NCBI RefSeq assembly: GCF_003946205.1
Contig: NZ_RHOS01000015.1
Coordinates: 1-59,908, forward strand
Direction of reading: 5' to 3'
DNA length: 59,908 bases
DNA from: Companilactobacillus keshanensis
GTDB taxonomy: Bacteria > Bacillota > Bacilli > Lactobacillales > Lactobacillaceae
Shown one piece after another: positions 18,900 to 27,929 of this stretch. The translations under genes and the position numbers were made by a program. Every line of letters starts with the position of its first letter. The stretch's first letter is position 1. The notes below the pieces were generated by a model. That model did not search any database and was not told the DNA's origin. It saw only the letters and a list, made by a program, of their open reading frames with translations.

Positions 18900-21437
18900 T
18901 TATAATGATTCAACAGCTTTCCAAGTCCAAGTGCTGGTGTAGGTTCCAGCAATAGTTGAATGATTATTTTTAAAATCTAGTTGAATATTATTTTTAATAG
19001 TATCTGTTAAATTTGTAGTTGTAAGCCATTCTTCACTGCTTGCAGCCTGAGTTTCACCAATTAATAATTCCTTTGCTTCAATAGGTTGGTTGTTCCAATA
19101 AAATTTGTGATCTAAGGTTCTTTCTGATTCAAGATCATGAGTAAAATTATCAACTGAAAGGATTACTTTCAGAGGGGACTGATTTTTTGATCTGAAATCA
19201 TGAACTTGTAAAGAACCACTAATATCTGGTTTTATTTTTCGTGTGCTTTTATCAGAGGTCGATTCAGTACCAAAGTCGATTGAATGTGGTGCTATTAATT
19301 GATAGGAACCTTCTTGATGTTGAAAGAAGAATGTATCACTGTCGCTATTATTATCGTAATCAGTAATAGTCAAAACGACTTTATGTAAGTTTAAATCATT
19401 GAATTTATTGATCGATAATGCTGGTAACTCCCAGAAATAAATAGTTCCAGGAGACTTATTTTCGAAATCTTGAAATAAGATTTCTTCATTTTCATCATCC
19501 ACTTTGTAAGTAACGCTTTTAATTTTTTGACTATCCTTATCAGACCAGGTTCCAGTTAAGGATAAATTATTTGTTGTAGGATTGAAAGGATTTGTTTTAG
19601 ATGATTCAGGACTCAAAATATCTATCGTTGGAACAATTGATGGTGGGGCAGTAATGTTAATAACGGTTTGAGCAACTTCGGATAGATTTCCGTCGCTATC
19701 TTTAACCCAGACCCGTAAATAATGTAATCCATCCGTCAAATCGGCAATAGAAATACTATCAGACCATTCTTGAGGTTTACCATTTTTTGAACTTTGTTCT
19801 GATTGACTTAGTTTTTTAATGAGTTTTCCTTGGTGAGTGTCATCAGTATCGATATTATAGTAAAGTTCAGCTCTTGTACTATCGAAATCATACCAAGTTC
19901 CAGTAACCCGATAATTTTGAGCACCATTTTGAATAATATCAGGCATAACTTCGGTTCCTTTTTGATCAAGTTCAATTGCTGGAGCAAATTTTGCTCCGAT
20001 GATATCTATTTGTGATGCATAATGCATTATAACTGATTTTTCGACATCTAGTGTTTGAACCTTAGTGTGCATTGCAAAACCTGAATCCCAAGCACGTTCA
20101 TTTTCACGAACGCCACCAAGTCTAGAGCCAGCATTAAGATTTAAACCGGCATCCCCGAGGTCATTCATGTCAGAAAAACTATTTTTTAAACCTTTAGGAA
20201 CATCGGGTGAAATATAAGTTCCATGTGATACATCACCCTCTCCAACATACCATGGGAATCTTGAACCTCCTCCTAGTCCAAGCAAACCATTACTGTAACC
20301 TTTATGCTGGTCATGTGCCTTAGAAATTGATCGCCCGGCCCAGCTTGAAGGACCATTAGGTAAATTGGTGAATAAGTTATATCTGGATACGGTTATTCCA
20401 GATTGTAAATAAACACCACGATTATTTCCCAATGCTCTAATAGGAACAAAGTCACCAGCTTTCTTTCCATTATCATCTCTGATCTCTGCGAAATCCTTTG
20501 TTAAAGTAAAGTCTTTGAAAGCAAATCCCATAAATCTTGAGATCGGTTTAGAACCAGTATTTTTATAATTTATTTCTGTAATAACACGACCATTTTTTTC
20601 AAATCGTTGAACGATCTTTACTTCAACTTCATATAATGTGTGATTGCGTTTTACCTGTTGAAAGAAGACCATTCGCTGCTCTTCAAAACCGGTTTTAGGA
20701 TCAATTCGATAGAAAAACATTGGAGCCTCAACCATACTGTATTTTTTTTCTAATACTCCAGGCCCAGCCACAGATGGACGATTTAGTCGATCAGAGGGAA
20801 CCTCTAAATCATAAATATCAGTGGTAACGAAATCACCTTTTGCTCCAAATGAACCATCTAGAGAGTGTGCGTCACCGTATGTATTTCCATAAATATGATT
20901 ACCTGCTTCAGTGGGACCATTATTAATGTCGCCACCTCTTGGAACAGTGATTACTAAAGAATTTGGTGCCGTTAAACTATCGACACGTCCGATAGCATGA
21001 CTATTGTGGGTATCCTTAGCAAAGGCAGCTTTTATTTTCATGCCAGTTGAAGCAAAAGTATAGTCCCCAAAATATAAAAATGGAACAGCAGAAGTACCAT
21101 CAGCGTGTTTCAATACAGGTCCCTTACCAACTCTTAAACTATCACTACGGATCCAAGTAAGTTCTTCTGCATCCGGACCATCTGTCTCTAAATCCTCTTT
21201 TGATATGTTTTCAGATTCGTTGACCATTGTCTCATCGTCATTTTCTATTTCGATTGGAGTTTCGTCAGCAGGTTCAAAAATTTCATTTTTGGGATCAACC
21301 ATATCACTTAGATTTGTTTCAGTAATTTTGTCATTGGCTACGGTAGTAGTTGCGTAACCAGTATATCCTTCAAAAAGTAAAAAAAATATTCCCATTGTTA
21401 ATGCTAGGAATAAACTAAAAATCGCCATTTTAATCAT
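18900..21437 (-). CDS. Large exported protein with WxL-like C-terminal domain
   Basis: An 845-residue exported protein. The N-terminal hydrophobic segment (about residues 4-28, ending GYTGYA) is a signal peptide or anchor. A charged acidic linker (about 35-90) precedes a large beta-rich region of unknown family, with Ig-like stretches at about 520-720. The last 130 residues resemble a WxL peptidoglycan-binding domain, ending in GTYTSTWTW, but the first W-x-L motif is not clear. WxL proteins attach non-covalently to the wall and usually occur in clusters; this one is alone, next to the BspA/SLAP genes. The start is uncertain: ATG 21437 is about 13 nt from GAGAGG. Confidence 0.65.
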   Translation of the reverse strand: MIKMAIFSLFLALTMGIFFLLFEGYTGYATTTVANDKITETNLSDMVDPKNEIFEPADETPIEIENDDETMVNESENISKEDLETDGPDAEELTWIRSDSLRVGKGPVLKHADGTSAVPFLYFGDYTFASTGMKIKAAFAKDTHNSHAIGRVDSLTAPNSLVITVPRGGDINNGPTEAGNHIYGNTYGDAHSLDGSFGAKGDFVTTDIYDLEVPSDRLNRPSVAGPGVLEKKYSMVEAPMFFYRIDPKTGFEEQRMVFFQQVKRNHTLYEVEVKIVQRFEKNGRVITEINYKNTGSKPISRFMGFAFKDFTLTKDFAEIRDDNGKKAGDFVPIRALGNNRGVYLQSGITVSRYNLFTNLPNGPSSWAGRSISKAHDQHKGYSNGLLGLGGGSRFPWYVGEGDVSHGTYISPDVPKGLKNSFSDMNDLGDAGLNLNAGSRLGGVRENERAWDSGFAMHTKVQTLDVEKSVIMHYASQIDIIGAKFAPAIELDQKGTEVMPDIIQNGAQNYRVTGTWYDFDSTRAELYYNIDTDDTHQGKLIKKLSQSEQSSKNGKPQEWSDSISIADLTDGLHYLRVWVKDSDGNLSEVAQTVINITAPPSIVPTIDILSPESSKTNPFNPTTNNLSLTGTWSDKDSQKIKSVTYKVDDENEEILFQDFENKSPGTIYFWELPALSINKFNDLNLHKVVLTITDYDNNSDSDTFFFQHQEGSYQLIAPHSIDFGTESTSDKSTRKIKPDISGSLQVHDFRSKNQSPLKVILSVDNFTHDLESERTLDHKFYWNNQPIEAKELLIGETQAASSEEWLTTTNLTDTIKNNIQLDFKNNHSTIAGTYTSTWTWKAVESL

Positions 21438-21458
21438 AAAGAAATGTTTACCTCTCAA

Positions 21459-21677
21459 AATTCAATATCATGATATATTATCACGATAAATGGTCTAAAA
21501 AAATTCGATATTTGAAAGGATACCTTGTTATTTTTGAGGGCTGAAATATCAAAATATAAATTTGAATTATTATTTGAAACGCCTGTAGACAGGGGTTGAA
21601 TGGGATTGACAAAGTATATAGTAGGTCTATCATTATAAATAATATTTTTTTGATGATAAATAAAAGGAGTGCGAATC
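21459..21677. other. Divergent intergenic region
   Basis: Holds the start regions of the WxL-like gene and the acetyltransferase. A possible plus-strand promoter is TTGACA (near 21606) with TATCAT 16 bp later, and a small palindrome CCTGTAGACAGG sits at 21582-21593. The minus-strand ORF covering this region has no coding character. Confidence 0.35.
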
Positions 21678-22199
21678 ATGTTTAATGTATTTGTGAGAAG
21701 GGCTTTAAGTAGCGATCTATCTAAAATTGTAAAAGTAATTAATGACGCAAAAAAGTTGATTAAGGGCAGCGGTAGTCCTCAATGGCAAGATGGGCAACCA
21801 AGTAAGTCTGTATTAGAAGAGGATCTGAAATTAGGCCGGGGATACGTCTTAGTTGTAAACGGTGAAGTGGTAGGATATACAGCTTTAATGCAATCAAATG
21901 ATCCCCACTATGATGTCATTCAAGAGGGTTCTTGGGTCAATACGACTGACAAGTATGCTACTCTACATCGTGTTTCAATTGCCGATGGATATCGTGGCAA
22001 ACATTTGAGTGATTTTATGATCTCTAATTTATTTACGATTGGTTATGGACTGGGCTTTAGAAATTTCCGAATTGACACTCATGAAATGAATAAAGGGATG
22101 CAACATATTTCTTTGAAATTTGGATTTGAGTATCGTGGAATTATTTATGTTGGATCTAAGGAAGATGATCGTAGACTAGCTTATGAATTAAATATGTAG
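21678..22199 (+). CDS. GNAT family N-acetyltransferase
   Basis: A 173-residue acetyl-CoA-dependent acetyltransferase. The middle section LHRVSIADGYRGKHLSDFMI matches the GNAT acetyl-CoA-binding A motif (a Q/R-x-x-G-x-G/A variant), and the C-terminal part MQHISLKFGFEYRG matches motif B. The start at ATG 21678 has AAAGGAG nine nt upstream. Substrate cannot be read from the sequence. It is monocistronic, with its own terminator. Confidence 0.8.
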   Translation: MFNVFVRRALSSDLSKIVKVINDAKKLIKGSGSPQWQDGQPSKSVLEEDLKLGRGYVLVVNGEVVGYTALMQSNDPHYDVIQEGSWVNTTDKYATLHRVSIADGYRGKHLSDFMISNLFTIGYGLGFRNFRIDTHEMNKGMQHISLKFGFEYRGIIYVGSKEDDRRLAYELNM

Positions 22200-22217
22200 T
22201 TTTTTATAGTACTAGCT

Positions 22218-22266
22218 AAATAGACCAAGTAATTCCTAGAAAGGATTACTTGGTCTATTTATTTTT
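22218..22266. terminator. Bidirectional terminator
   Basis: AAATAGACCAAGTAAT pairs with ATTACTTGGTCTATTT (to 22260), followed by Ts. It separates the acetyltransferase and the convergent histidine kinase. Confidence 0.8.
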
Positions 22267-23590
22267 AGTGAGTGTGTTTTATCGGAAGTTCAATTACAAA
22301 TTCACTGCCTTGAGGTAAATTATCACGAACAAATATCTTTCCGTGATGTTCATTCATGATTTGTTGGGCAATAGCTAAACCTAAACCATGTCCACCACTG
22401 TTACGATTTCTCGATTTATCAACTCGATAGAAGCGACCAAATATTTTCTTCTTGTCAGAGTCTTTAATTCCGACGCCTGTATCCGAGATAACAATTTGAT
22501 ATTTAGATCCTTCTAAATTGTCATAAATTCTGATGGTTCCATTTTCAGGTGTGTATTTGGTAGCATTATCTAGCAGAATAATTAGAACTTGTTTAATTTT
22601 ATCTCGATCGACATTTAGAGTCACTTTATGCCTGATATTCTCTTGAAAAACTTTTGACTGGGAGTTGATTATATCTTTGAAGGGCATGATGGGGTCTTTG
22701 ATAAAGAAATCAGGCTGAGTTAATGTAAAGTCAAATTTAGTCGTAGCTTGGTCCGCTCTAGCCAAAATCAATAAATTATTTGTGAGTGAGTTCAAGCGAC
22801 TTACTTCATCTAGTGAGACGGAAATTGATTCCGCCTCATCTAAAACAGTACTTTTGGGGCGTGTTAGCATGTATTCCAGTTTTCCCTGAATAATTGTCAA
22901 CGGGGTTCTTAATTCATGAGCAGCATCATTTACGAATTCACTCTGTTGCTTCCACGATTTTATGATTGGAAACATCGTGATCCTCGTCAATACATATGAA
23001 AGAATCAATGCTATTATCCAAAAAATGAAGAAAGTCATAATCAGAATTTTTTGGAAGTTTTCCATGGATTGAATCTGTGTGTCAATATTTTGCATTATCA
23101 AAACATAATGACCCGCGTACATTGGATTGTTGTTATTTTTTGAGACTTTGATCAAGTAGGCTCTAAAACTCATTTTTTTAACGGTCAAAGTTTGTTTGCT
23201 ATTGATATTTTTTTTATTCAATTTAATTTGTTTGAGAACCGAATATCGATTTCCTAAGCTTGATTTATTTAATAATTTACCCTTTGCGTCAAAAACTAAA
23301 ATAGACGTCTGAAAAGGGGCCCTTGGTTCTGGTTGTTTATTTGATTGTTCATTATTGGGCCCGTGTGGATCGACAATACCGGTATTTTGATGCATATCAG
23401 GTTGCTTTTGAATTGTAGTGACCTGATTTTTGATGTCTTGATCGATACTTCGATATGTTGCATTTTGAAAACGATTGAAAATTATTATTCCTAAAGTCAA
23501 AAATAAAACGGCGAAAGTTGCCATGATAGAAAAAAATAGTTTTAGCTGTTGTCGACGTGTGATCTTATTCTGCTTAGTTTTATTATTCAT
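22265..23590 (-). CDS. Sensor histidine kinase (CiaH-like)
   Basis: A 441-residue membrane sensor kinase. Two transmembrane helices (about residues 18-42 and 180-203) flank an extracytoplasmic sensing domain of about 135 residues. The dimerisation H-box is NDAAHELRTPLTIIQG, the N-box LLDNATKYTPENG, and the G-boxes DTGVGI and GGHGLGLAI. It autophosphorylates and passes phosphate to the response regulator encoded just upstream, whose gene overlaps it by 8 bases. It is assigned as CiaH-like only because a CiaR-type box lies upstream of the pair. The signal is unknown; an envelope-stress role is inferred. Confidence 0.9.
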   Translation of the reverse strand: MNNKTKQNKITRRQQLKLFFSIMATFAVLFLTLGIIIFNRFQNATYRSIDQDIKNQVTTIQKQPDMHQNTGIVDPHGPNNEQSNKQPEPRAPFQTSILVFDAKGKLLNKSSLGNRYSVLKQIKLNKKNINSKQTLTVKKMSFRAYLIKVSKNNNNPMYAGHYVLIMQNIDTQIQSMENFQKILIMTFFIFWIIALILSYVLTRITMFPIIKSWKQQSEFVNDAAHELRTPLTIIQGKLEYMLTRPKSTVLDEAESISVSLDEVSRLNSLTNNLLILARADQATTKFDFTLTQPDFFIKDPIMPFKDIINSQSKVFQENIRHKVTLNVDRDKIKQVLIILLDNATKYTPENGTIRIYDNLEGSKYQIVISDTGVGIKDSDKKKIFGRFYRVDKSRNRNSGGHGLGLAIAQQIMNEHHGKIFVRDNLPQGSEFVIELPIKHTH

Positions 23591-24266
23591 CCTGACAAAT
23601 ATACCCTACATTTCTAATGGTTTTTATAAAATAATCGTTTTTAGACGGGCGTAATTTTTTACGTAAATTGCTCATATAAACCTCTACTACGGTGATAGAA
23701 GTATCGGAATCAAATCCCCAGATACGTTCAAAAATTTGATCCTTAGTCAAAATTATATTTTTATTTTGTAAAAGATAAACTAATAAGTCGTATTCCTTAC
23801 CATTTAAAGAAATTGAATCATCTGCGATCGAAACGTCATGATTATTTAAATTTATTTCTATATTATGTAATTTCAAAATCGATTCATCAGCAGAGATCCC
23901 ACTACGTTTTAAGAGCGCTTTGACACGGGCCTGTAATTCTTCACGATGAAACGGCTTAGTCAAATAATCGTCTGCGCCCAAATTAAACCCATGGACTTTG
24001 TCATCTAGTTCAGTTTTGGCAGTTAAAATCAGAACAGGTGTATTTATCTGTTCATTTCTAATATTTTTCAAAATGTCATAACCGTTCATCCCTGGCAGCA
24101 TTAAATCAAGAATTATTAAATCATGTACGTCTTCTGTTGCGGCAAATTTTCCACTAAGTCCATCATTTTCAATATCTACCTGTGCGAAGTCCGACAGGAA
24201 AGTAGCTACGTTATTTGCTAAATTCTCATCATCTTCTACAACAAGAATCTTTATATTATTTTGCAT
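23583..24266 (-). CDS. OmpR-family response regulator (CiaR-like)
   Basis: A 227-residue response regulator. The receiver domain has the acidic pocket VVEDDE, the phospho-acceptor aspartate in LIILDLMLPGMNG (about residue 52) and the conserved lysine in YLTKPF. A C-terminal winged helix (about 130-225) ends in IKTIRNVGYIC. It overlaps the kinase gene by 8 bases. The upstream region contains TTTAAG-N5-TTTAAG, the CiaR box pattern, placed so that it can serve both its own promoter and the divergent glycosyltransferase operon. Confidence 0.9.
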   Translation of the reverse strand: MQNNIKILVVEDDENLANNVATFLSDFAQVDIENDGLSGKFAATEDVHDLIILDLMLPGMNGYDILKNIRNEQINTPVLILTAKTELDDKVHGFNLGADDYLTKPFHREELQARVKALLKRSGISADESILKLHNIEINLNNHDVSIADDSISLNGKEYDLLVYLLQNKNIILTKDQIFERIWGFDSDTSITVVEVYMSNLRKKLRPSKNDYFIKTIRNVGYICQDE

Positions 24267-24313
24267 AATTAACTCCTTTGATCAATGTTTCCATTATAAA
24301 TCAATTAATCCAA

Positions 24314-24346
24314 TTTAAGCTTAATTTAAGTTAGTTTGGATAATCT
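24314..24346. promoter_or_regulatory. CiaR-type direct-repeat box in a divergent promoter
   Basis: TTTAAG (24314-24319), CTTAA, TTTAAG (24325-24330) fits the published CiaR box NTTAAG-N5-WTTAAG exactly. A -10-like TAATCT (24341-24346) lies 10 bp after the second repeat, so the repeat replaces a -35, as in promoters activated by OmpR-type regulators. In the other direction TATAAT lies 17 bp from the same region, upstream of the response regulator gene. Confidence 0.55.
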
Positions 24347-24377
24347 AGATTCGTCATAAAGAAAGGATGTTAAACAA

Positions 24378-24467
24378 ATGAAAGATAAGTTGATGAAGTC
24401 AAGGACAATAATATTTTCACTCCTTATTTATTCAATCATTTGTTTCTTAATTAATATTACTTTTTAG
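24378..24467 (+). CDS. Small hydrophobic protein, 29 residues
   Basis: ATG 24378 to TAG 24465-24467, preceded by AAAGGATG at good spacing. The product starts MKDKLMKSRTIIFSLL and has one predicted membrane helix over most of its length. It lies 17 nt upstream of the GT39-type gene and would be the first gene of its transcript. No recognised family. It may be a real small membrane protein or a leader that couples translation to the next gene. Confidence 0.5.
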   Translation: MKDKLMKSRTIIFSLLIYSIICFLINITF

Positions 24468-24484
24468 GAATTGGAGATTGATAA

Positions 24485-26767
24485 ATGATGGAACAAAAGG
24501 AACCAATGCGTTCAACTAGGAACAAAAAGACAAATTTTTTAACCAGATTAAAAAGTATTAAGTACGATTATTGGTTGATTGCCATTTTGATTTTGGCCGC
24601 ATTTTTATATGCATGGAATATTTGGGAAGCAGGAGAGGCTAATGACTTTTACACTGCTGCCATAGTAAGTATGACCAAGAGTTTCAAAAATTTTTGGTTT
24701 GCTAGTTTTGATCCTGCCGGATTTATAACGGTCGATAAGCCTCCAGTTGCCCTATGGTTCATGACCATAAGTGCCAAAATATTTGGTGTCCATGGTTGGA
24801 GCGTTGTACTACCTTCAATTCTATTTGGAATTGGATCAGTCTACCTTATATATAGCCTGGTTCATAAAAGATTTGGACGAGTACCCGCAAGATTGGCCGC
24901 GTTATTTATGACTTTAACACCGATAGTAGTAGCCGATTCAAGAACTAATAACATGGATGCTACCTTAGTATTTTTCTTGTTATTATCGGTATATTTCACT
25001 CAAAAGGCCGTTCTAAAAAATCAACAAAGATATCTCTGGATTGGTTTTGCCTTAATGGGAATCGCATTTAATGTCAAAATGTTACAAGCTTTTATGATTT
25101 TGCCAGCATTATATTTGTATTATTGGTTAGCTACAAATATAAGTTGGAAAAAGAAATTACTTCATTTATCCATTGCCACAGTATTTTTGGCCATATTTAC
25201 TTTGATTTGGCCATTATCTGTTGATATGACGAATTCAGCAAATCGTCCTTATGAGGGGGGATCTGAGACTAATTCGGCCTTAGAACTTGCCTTTGGATAT
25301 AACGGGACACAAAGATTATTAGGACAAACAACTGGTACTGGCGGGGCTTTCCCTGGTATGGGTTCAAGCTCTTCCAAGAAGAGTAAATCCATGACTCCTC
25401 CAACCGGCAAGAAATCATCCAAAAATGCACCAACTCCTCCTAATGGCAGTAAAAAAGGAACTGCGCCAACTAATGATGGTGGACAACCTGGTGGAAACAA
25501 TGCCAAAGGTGGTGGAGCTGGTACTGGTGGAGCAGGTGGAGGTGCCTTCAATATAGGTACCGCTGGTCCATTACGTCTATTCCAAAAAGAATTGGGCCCG
25601 CAGATCAGTTGGCTATTGATAATTGCTCTATTAGGATTGATCTCGAGTTACTTCTATTATCGTGGATCTAAGATGAAACGCTGGTATTCATTGACACCGC
25701 AAAGAAAAGAACTTTGGCTCTGGGCTGGTTGGTTAGTTCCGGTCTTTGGATTCTTCTCAGTTGCCAGTTTCTTCCATCCTTATTACACTATTATGTTGGC
25801 CCCAGCCATTTCTGTTTTAGCTGGTGTTGGTATATTCACTATGATCAAGCAATGGAAAGAAAAATCTGAATGGTCGATGCTTCTACCGGTTTCCATTTTG
25901 GGAACGTCAGCATTGCAAGCCTGGTATGTATTTGATGATTATAAAGTACTTGCATGGGTATTGTTAGCTTTAGGTATTCTGATTTCTATCCCATTATTCG
26001 TTCTACCATGGGTCTCAACTAGACTTAAATCCAAACGATCTTTTGCTATTGCCGGTGTTATTTTAGTAATGTTAGCACCAACATTTTGGTCATTAACACC
26101 AACTATTGCTGGTTCAAGTGATGGAATCCCAAGTGCTGGTCCATCATTGTTAAGTTCAGCCGGTATGGGTGGTGGTGTAGGTAGCGGATCAGTTGATAAT
26201 ACCTTGTTGAAATATCTTGAGAAACATCAGGGTAATTCTGAGTATTTATTTGCTACTGATGATTCTAGTACAGCCGCACCATACATTGTTGAAACTGGTA
26301 AGGCCGTTATGGCCATGGGTGGTTTCAATGGTACAGATAAAGCAATTACTTTGAAACAATTCAAGAAATTAGTTAAAGAAGGAAAGCTTAAGTATTACTA
26401 TGCTGCAGGTAAAACTGGTAGTGGCAATTCTGCGATAGTTAGTTGGATCAAAAAGCATGCTAAAAAAGTCACTTTAAAGAGTAGTACTGAATCAGCCGTT
26501 TCTTCTGTAACAACAAGTACTAAGACAGACAGTTCTAGCGCACCAAGTGCGCCAAGTGGTGCACAAGCTGGTGGCACACCTCCTTCAGGCTCTGGTACCG
26601 CTCCAGAAGGAATGAAAAAGCCAAGTGGATCTATGAAGAATATGAAAAAGCCTTCTAAAAAACCATCTGGTACAGGAAATGCACCTGGTGGTACGTCAGA
26701 AGGAATGTCGGGTGGTCCTGGCGGTCAAACCGGAACGCTTTATGATCTATCAAGCATTTACGATTAG
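24485..26767 (+). CDS. GT39-like membrane glycosyltransferase (YkcB/ArnT type)
   Basis: A 760-residue polytopic GT-C fold glycosyltransferase that should move a sugar from a polyprenyl-phosphate carrier to an outer-surface acceptor. The first extracytoplasmic loop has EANDFYTAAIVSM and DKPPVALW, typical of the PMT/ArnT/YkcB group, and TNNMDATLVF follows. About 11-12 helices are present. A 70-residue insertion (about 285-355) and the C-terminal 100 residues are extremely rich in Gly, Ser, Lys and Pro, unlike the rest. It lies 15 nt before the GT2 partner gene. Acceptor unknown: teichoic acid, polysaccharide or protein. Confidence 0.85.
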   Translation: MMEQKEPMRSTRNKKTNFLTRLKSIKYDYWLIAILILAAFLYAWNIWEAGEANDFYTAAIVSMTKSFKNFWFASFDPAGFITVDKPPVALWFMTISAKIFGVHGWSVVLPSILFGIGSVYLIYSLVHKRFGRVPARLAALFMTLTPIVVADSRTNNMDATLVFFLLLSVYFTQKAVLKNQQRYLWIGFALMGIAFNVKMLQAFMILPALYLYYWLATNISWKKKLLHLSIATVFLAIFTLIWPLSVDMTNSANRPYEGGSETNSALELAFGYNGTQRLLGQTTGTGGAFPGMGSSSSKKSKSMTPPTGKKSSKNAPTPPNGSKKGTAPTNDGGQPGGNNAKGGGAGTGGAGGGAFNIGTAGPLRLFQKELGPQISWLLIIALLGLISSYFYYRGSKMKRWYSLTPQRKELWLWAGWLVPVFGFFSVASFFHPYYTIMLAPAISVLAGVGIFTMIKQWKEKSEWSMLLPVSILGTSALQAWYVFDDYKVLAWVLLALGILISIPLFVLPWVSTRLKSKRSFAIAGVILVMLAPTFWSLTPTIAGSSDGIPSAGPSLLSSAGMGGGVGSGSVDNTLLKYLEKHQGNSEYLFATDDSSTAAPYIVETGKAVMAMGGFNGTDKAITLKQFKKLVKEGKLKYYYAAGKTGSGNSAIVSWIKKHAKKVTLKSSTESAVSSVTTSTKTDSSSAPSAPSGAQAGGTPPSGSGTAPEGMKKPSGSMKNMKKPSKKPSGTGNAPGGTSEGMSGGPGGQTGTLYDLSSIYD

Positions 26768-26782
26768 AAAGGGACGATTATC

Positions 26783-27742
26783 ATGGATCAATTAATTTCT
26801 ATTATTTTACCTGTCTTCAATGAAGAAGCAGGAATTCAAACTACAATCGATACTTTATTAAATTACGTTGAACAGCAAAAAGAACGTTATGAGTTGATTT
26901 TTGTTGATGATGGATCAAAGGATCGTTCAATTCAAATTATTGAAAAATCAATGAACCAATACGAAAATATCAAGTTGGTTAAGTTTTCGAGAAACTTCGG
27001 CCATCAATTAGCCATTACAGCCGGTCTACAGTATGCAACGGGCGATGCCGTGGTAGTGATGGATGCAGATCTACAAGATCCTCCTGAAGTTATTCCTAAA
27101 ATGATTCAGAAATGGCATGAAGGTTATGACATTGTTTACGGAAAAAGAATGCAAAGAGATGGCGAAACAATTTTTAAAAAAGTTACCGCATCGGCATTTT
27201 ATCGAATCTTTAAAAAAATGGCTACTATTGATATGCCACTAGATACAGGCGATTTTCGATTAATGAATCGAAGAGCAGTCAATCAATTACGTAAACTTCA
27301 TGAACAGGATCCCTTTGTACGTGGACAGGTAACTTGGATCGGTTTTAAGCAGACTAGTGTTATGTATCATCGTCAGGAACGAATGGCTGGTGAAACTAAA
27401 TATCCACTTTCTAAAATGATCAAATTGGCTGTTGATGGAATCACATCATTTTCAATGAAGCCCTTACAATTAGCTAATATTTTTTCAGTCGTACCGATCG
27501 TTAGCGGAATCTTTAGCTTAGGATATTTATTAATAAGTGGCACTTATAGTCTGGCCTCAGTAGGGGTTACAATTCTGTTGTTTACCTTAGGATTATTATT
27601 ACTATCAGTTGGCATACTCGGCAGTTATCTTGGTCGAGTTTTAGATCAAGTTAACAATCGTCCGAGATTTATTGTCAGTGAAACTGAAGGTTTTCAAGAA
27701 CGAAACATACATCATTTGCATGCCAGACAGTCACAGAATTAG
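26783..27742 (+). CDS. Polyprenyl-phosphate glycosyltransferase, GT2 (YkcC/GtrB type)
   Basis: A 319-residue glycosyltransferase that loads a sugar from a nucleotide donor onto a polyprenyl phosphate. The GT2 fold shows SIILPVFNEE at the N-terminus, FVDDGSKD, and the metal-binding DADLQDPPE; DTGDFRLMNR is the acceptor-side motif of the dolichyl-phosphate-mannose synthase and GtrB group. Two C-terminal transmembrane helices (about 228-290) anchor it. It forms an operon with the GT39-like gene, providing the carrier-linked sugar that the latter uses, the usual pairing of these families. Sugar identity unknown. Confidence 0.9.
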   Translation: MDQLISIILPVFNEEAGIQTTIDTLLNYVEQQKERYELIFVDDGSKDRSIQIIEKSMNQYENIKLVKFSRNFGHQLAITAGLQYATGDAVVVMDADLQDPPEVIPKMIQKWHEGYDIVYGKRMQRDGETIFKKVTASAFYRIFKKMATIDMPLDTGDFRLMNRRAVNQLRKLHEQDPFVRGQVTWIGFKQTSVMYHRQERMAGETKYPLSKMIKLAVDGITSFSMKPLQLANIFSVVPIVSGIFSLGYLLISGTYSLASVGVTILLFTLGLLLLSVGILGSYLGRVLDQVNNRPRFIVSETEGFQERNIHHLHARQSQN

Positions 27743-27759
27743 ATAAAAAAGGGATAGAG

Positions 27760-27858
27760 ATGTTAAAAACTTTGTTAATGATTTCGGCGTTGTTCATATC
27801 TCTAGGATTGTTAATGCTACCAAATGATAGTGATTCAAAAGATAAAAAAAGGAGGTGA
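27760..27858 (+). CDS. Small membrane peptide, 32 residues
   Basis: ATG 27760 to TGA 27856-27858, with GGGATAGAG before the start. The product MLKTLLMISALFISLGLLML plus a charged, lysine-rich tail has one membrane helix. It follows the GT2 gene by 17 nt and looks cotranscribed. No recognised family. A strong AGGAGGTGA overlaps its end, but no ATG, GTG or TTG start at proper spacing opens a useful frame after it. Confidence 0.45.
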   Translation: MLKTLLMISALFISLGLLMLPNDSDSKDKKRR

Positions 27859-27929
27859 AATCTGGTTTTCCTAATTAACTTAGTAAAATTTCAAAAAGTA
27901 AGGATAAGATACTTTTTAAAATTTGAGCA

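Noticed and set aside
21455-21679. 74-residue minus-strand ORF upstream of the WxL-like gene
   Set aside because: It lies in the divergent promoter region and has no ribosome binding site or protein-like composition.
25249-25551. 100-residue proline-rich minus-strand ORF
   Set aside because: It is antisense to the low-complexity insertion of the GT39-like gene; composition explains the open frame and there is no ribosome binding site.
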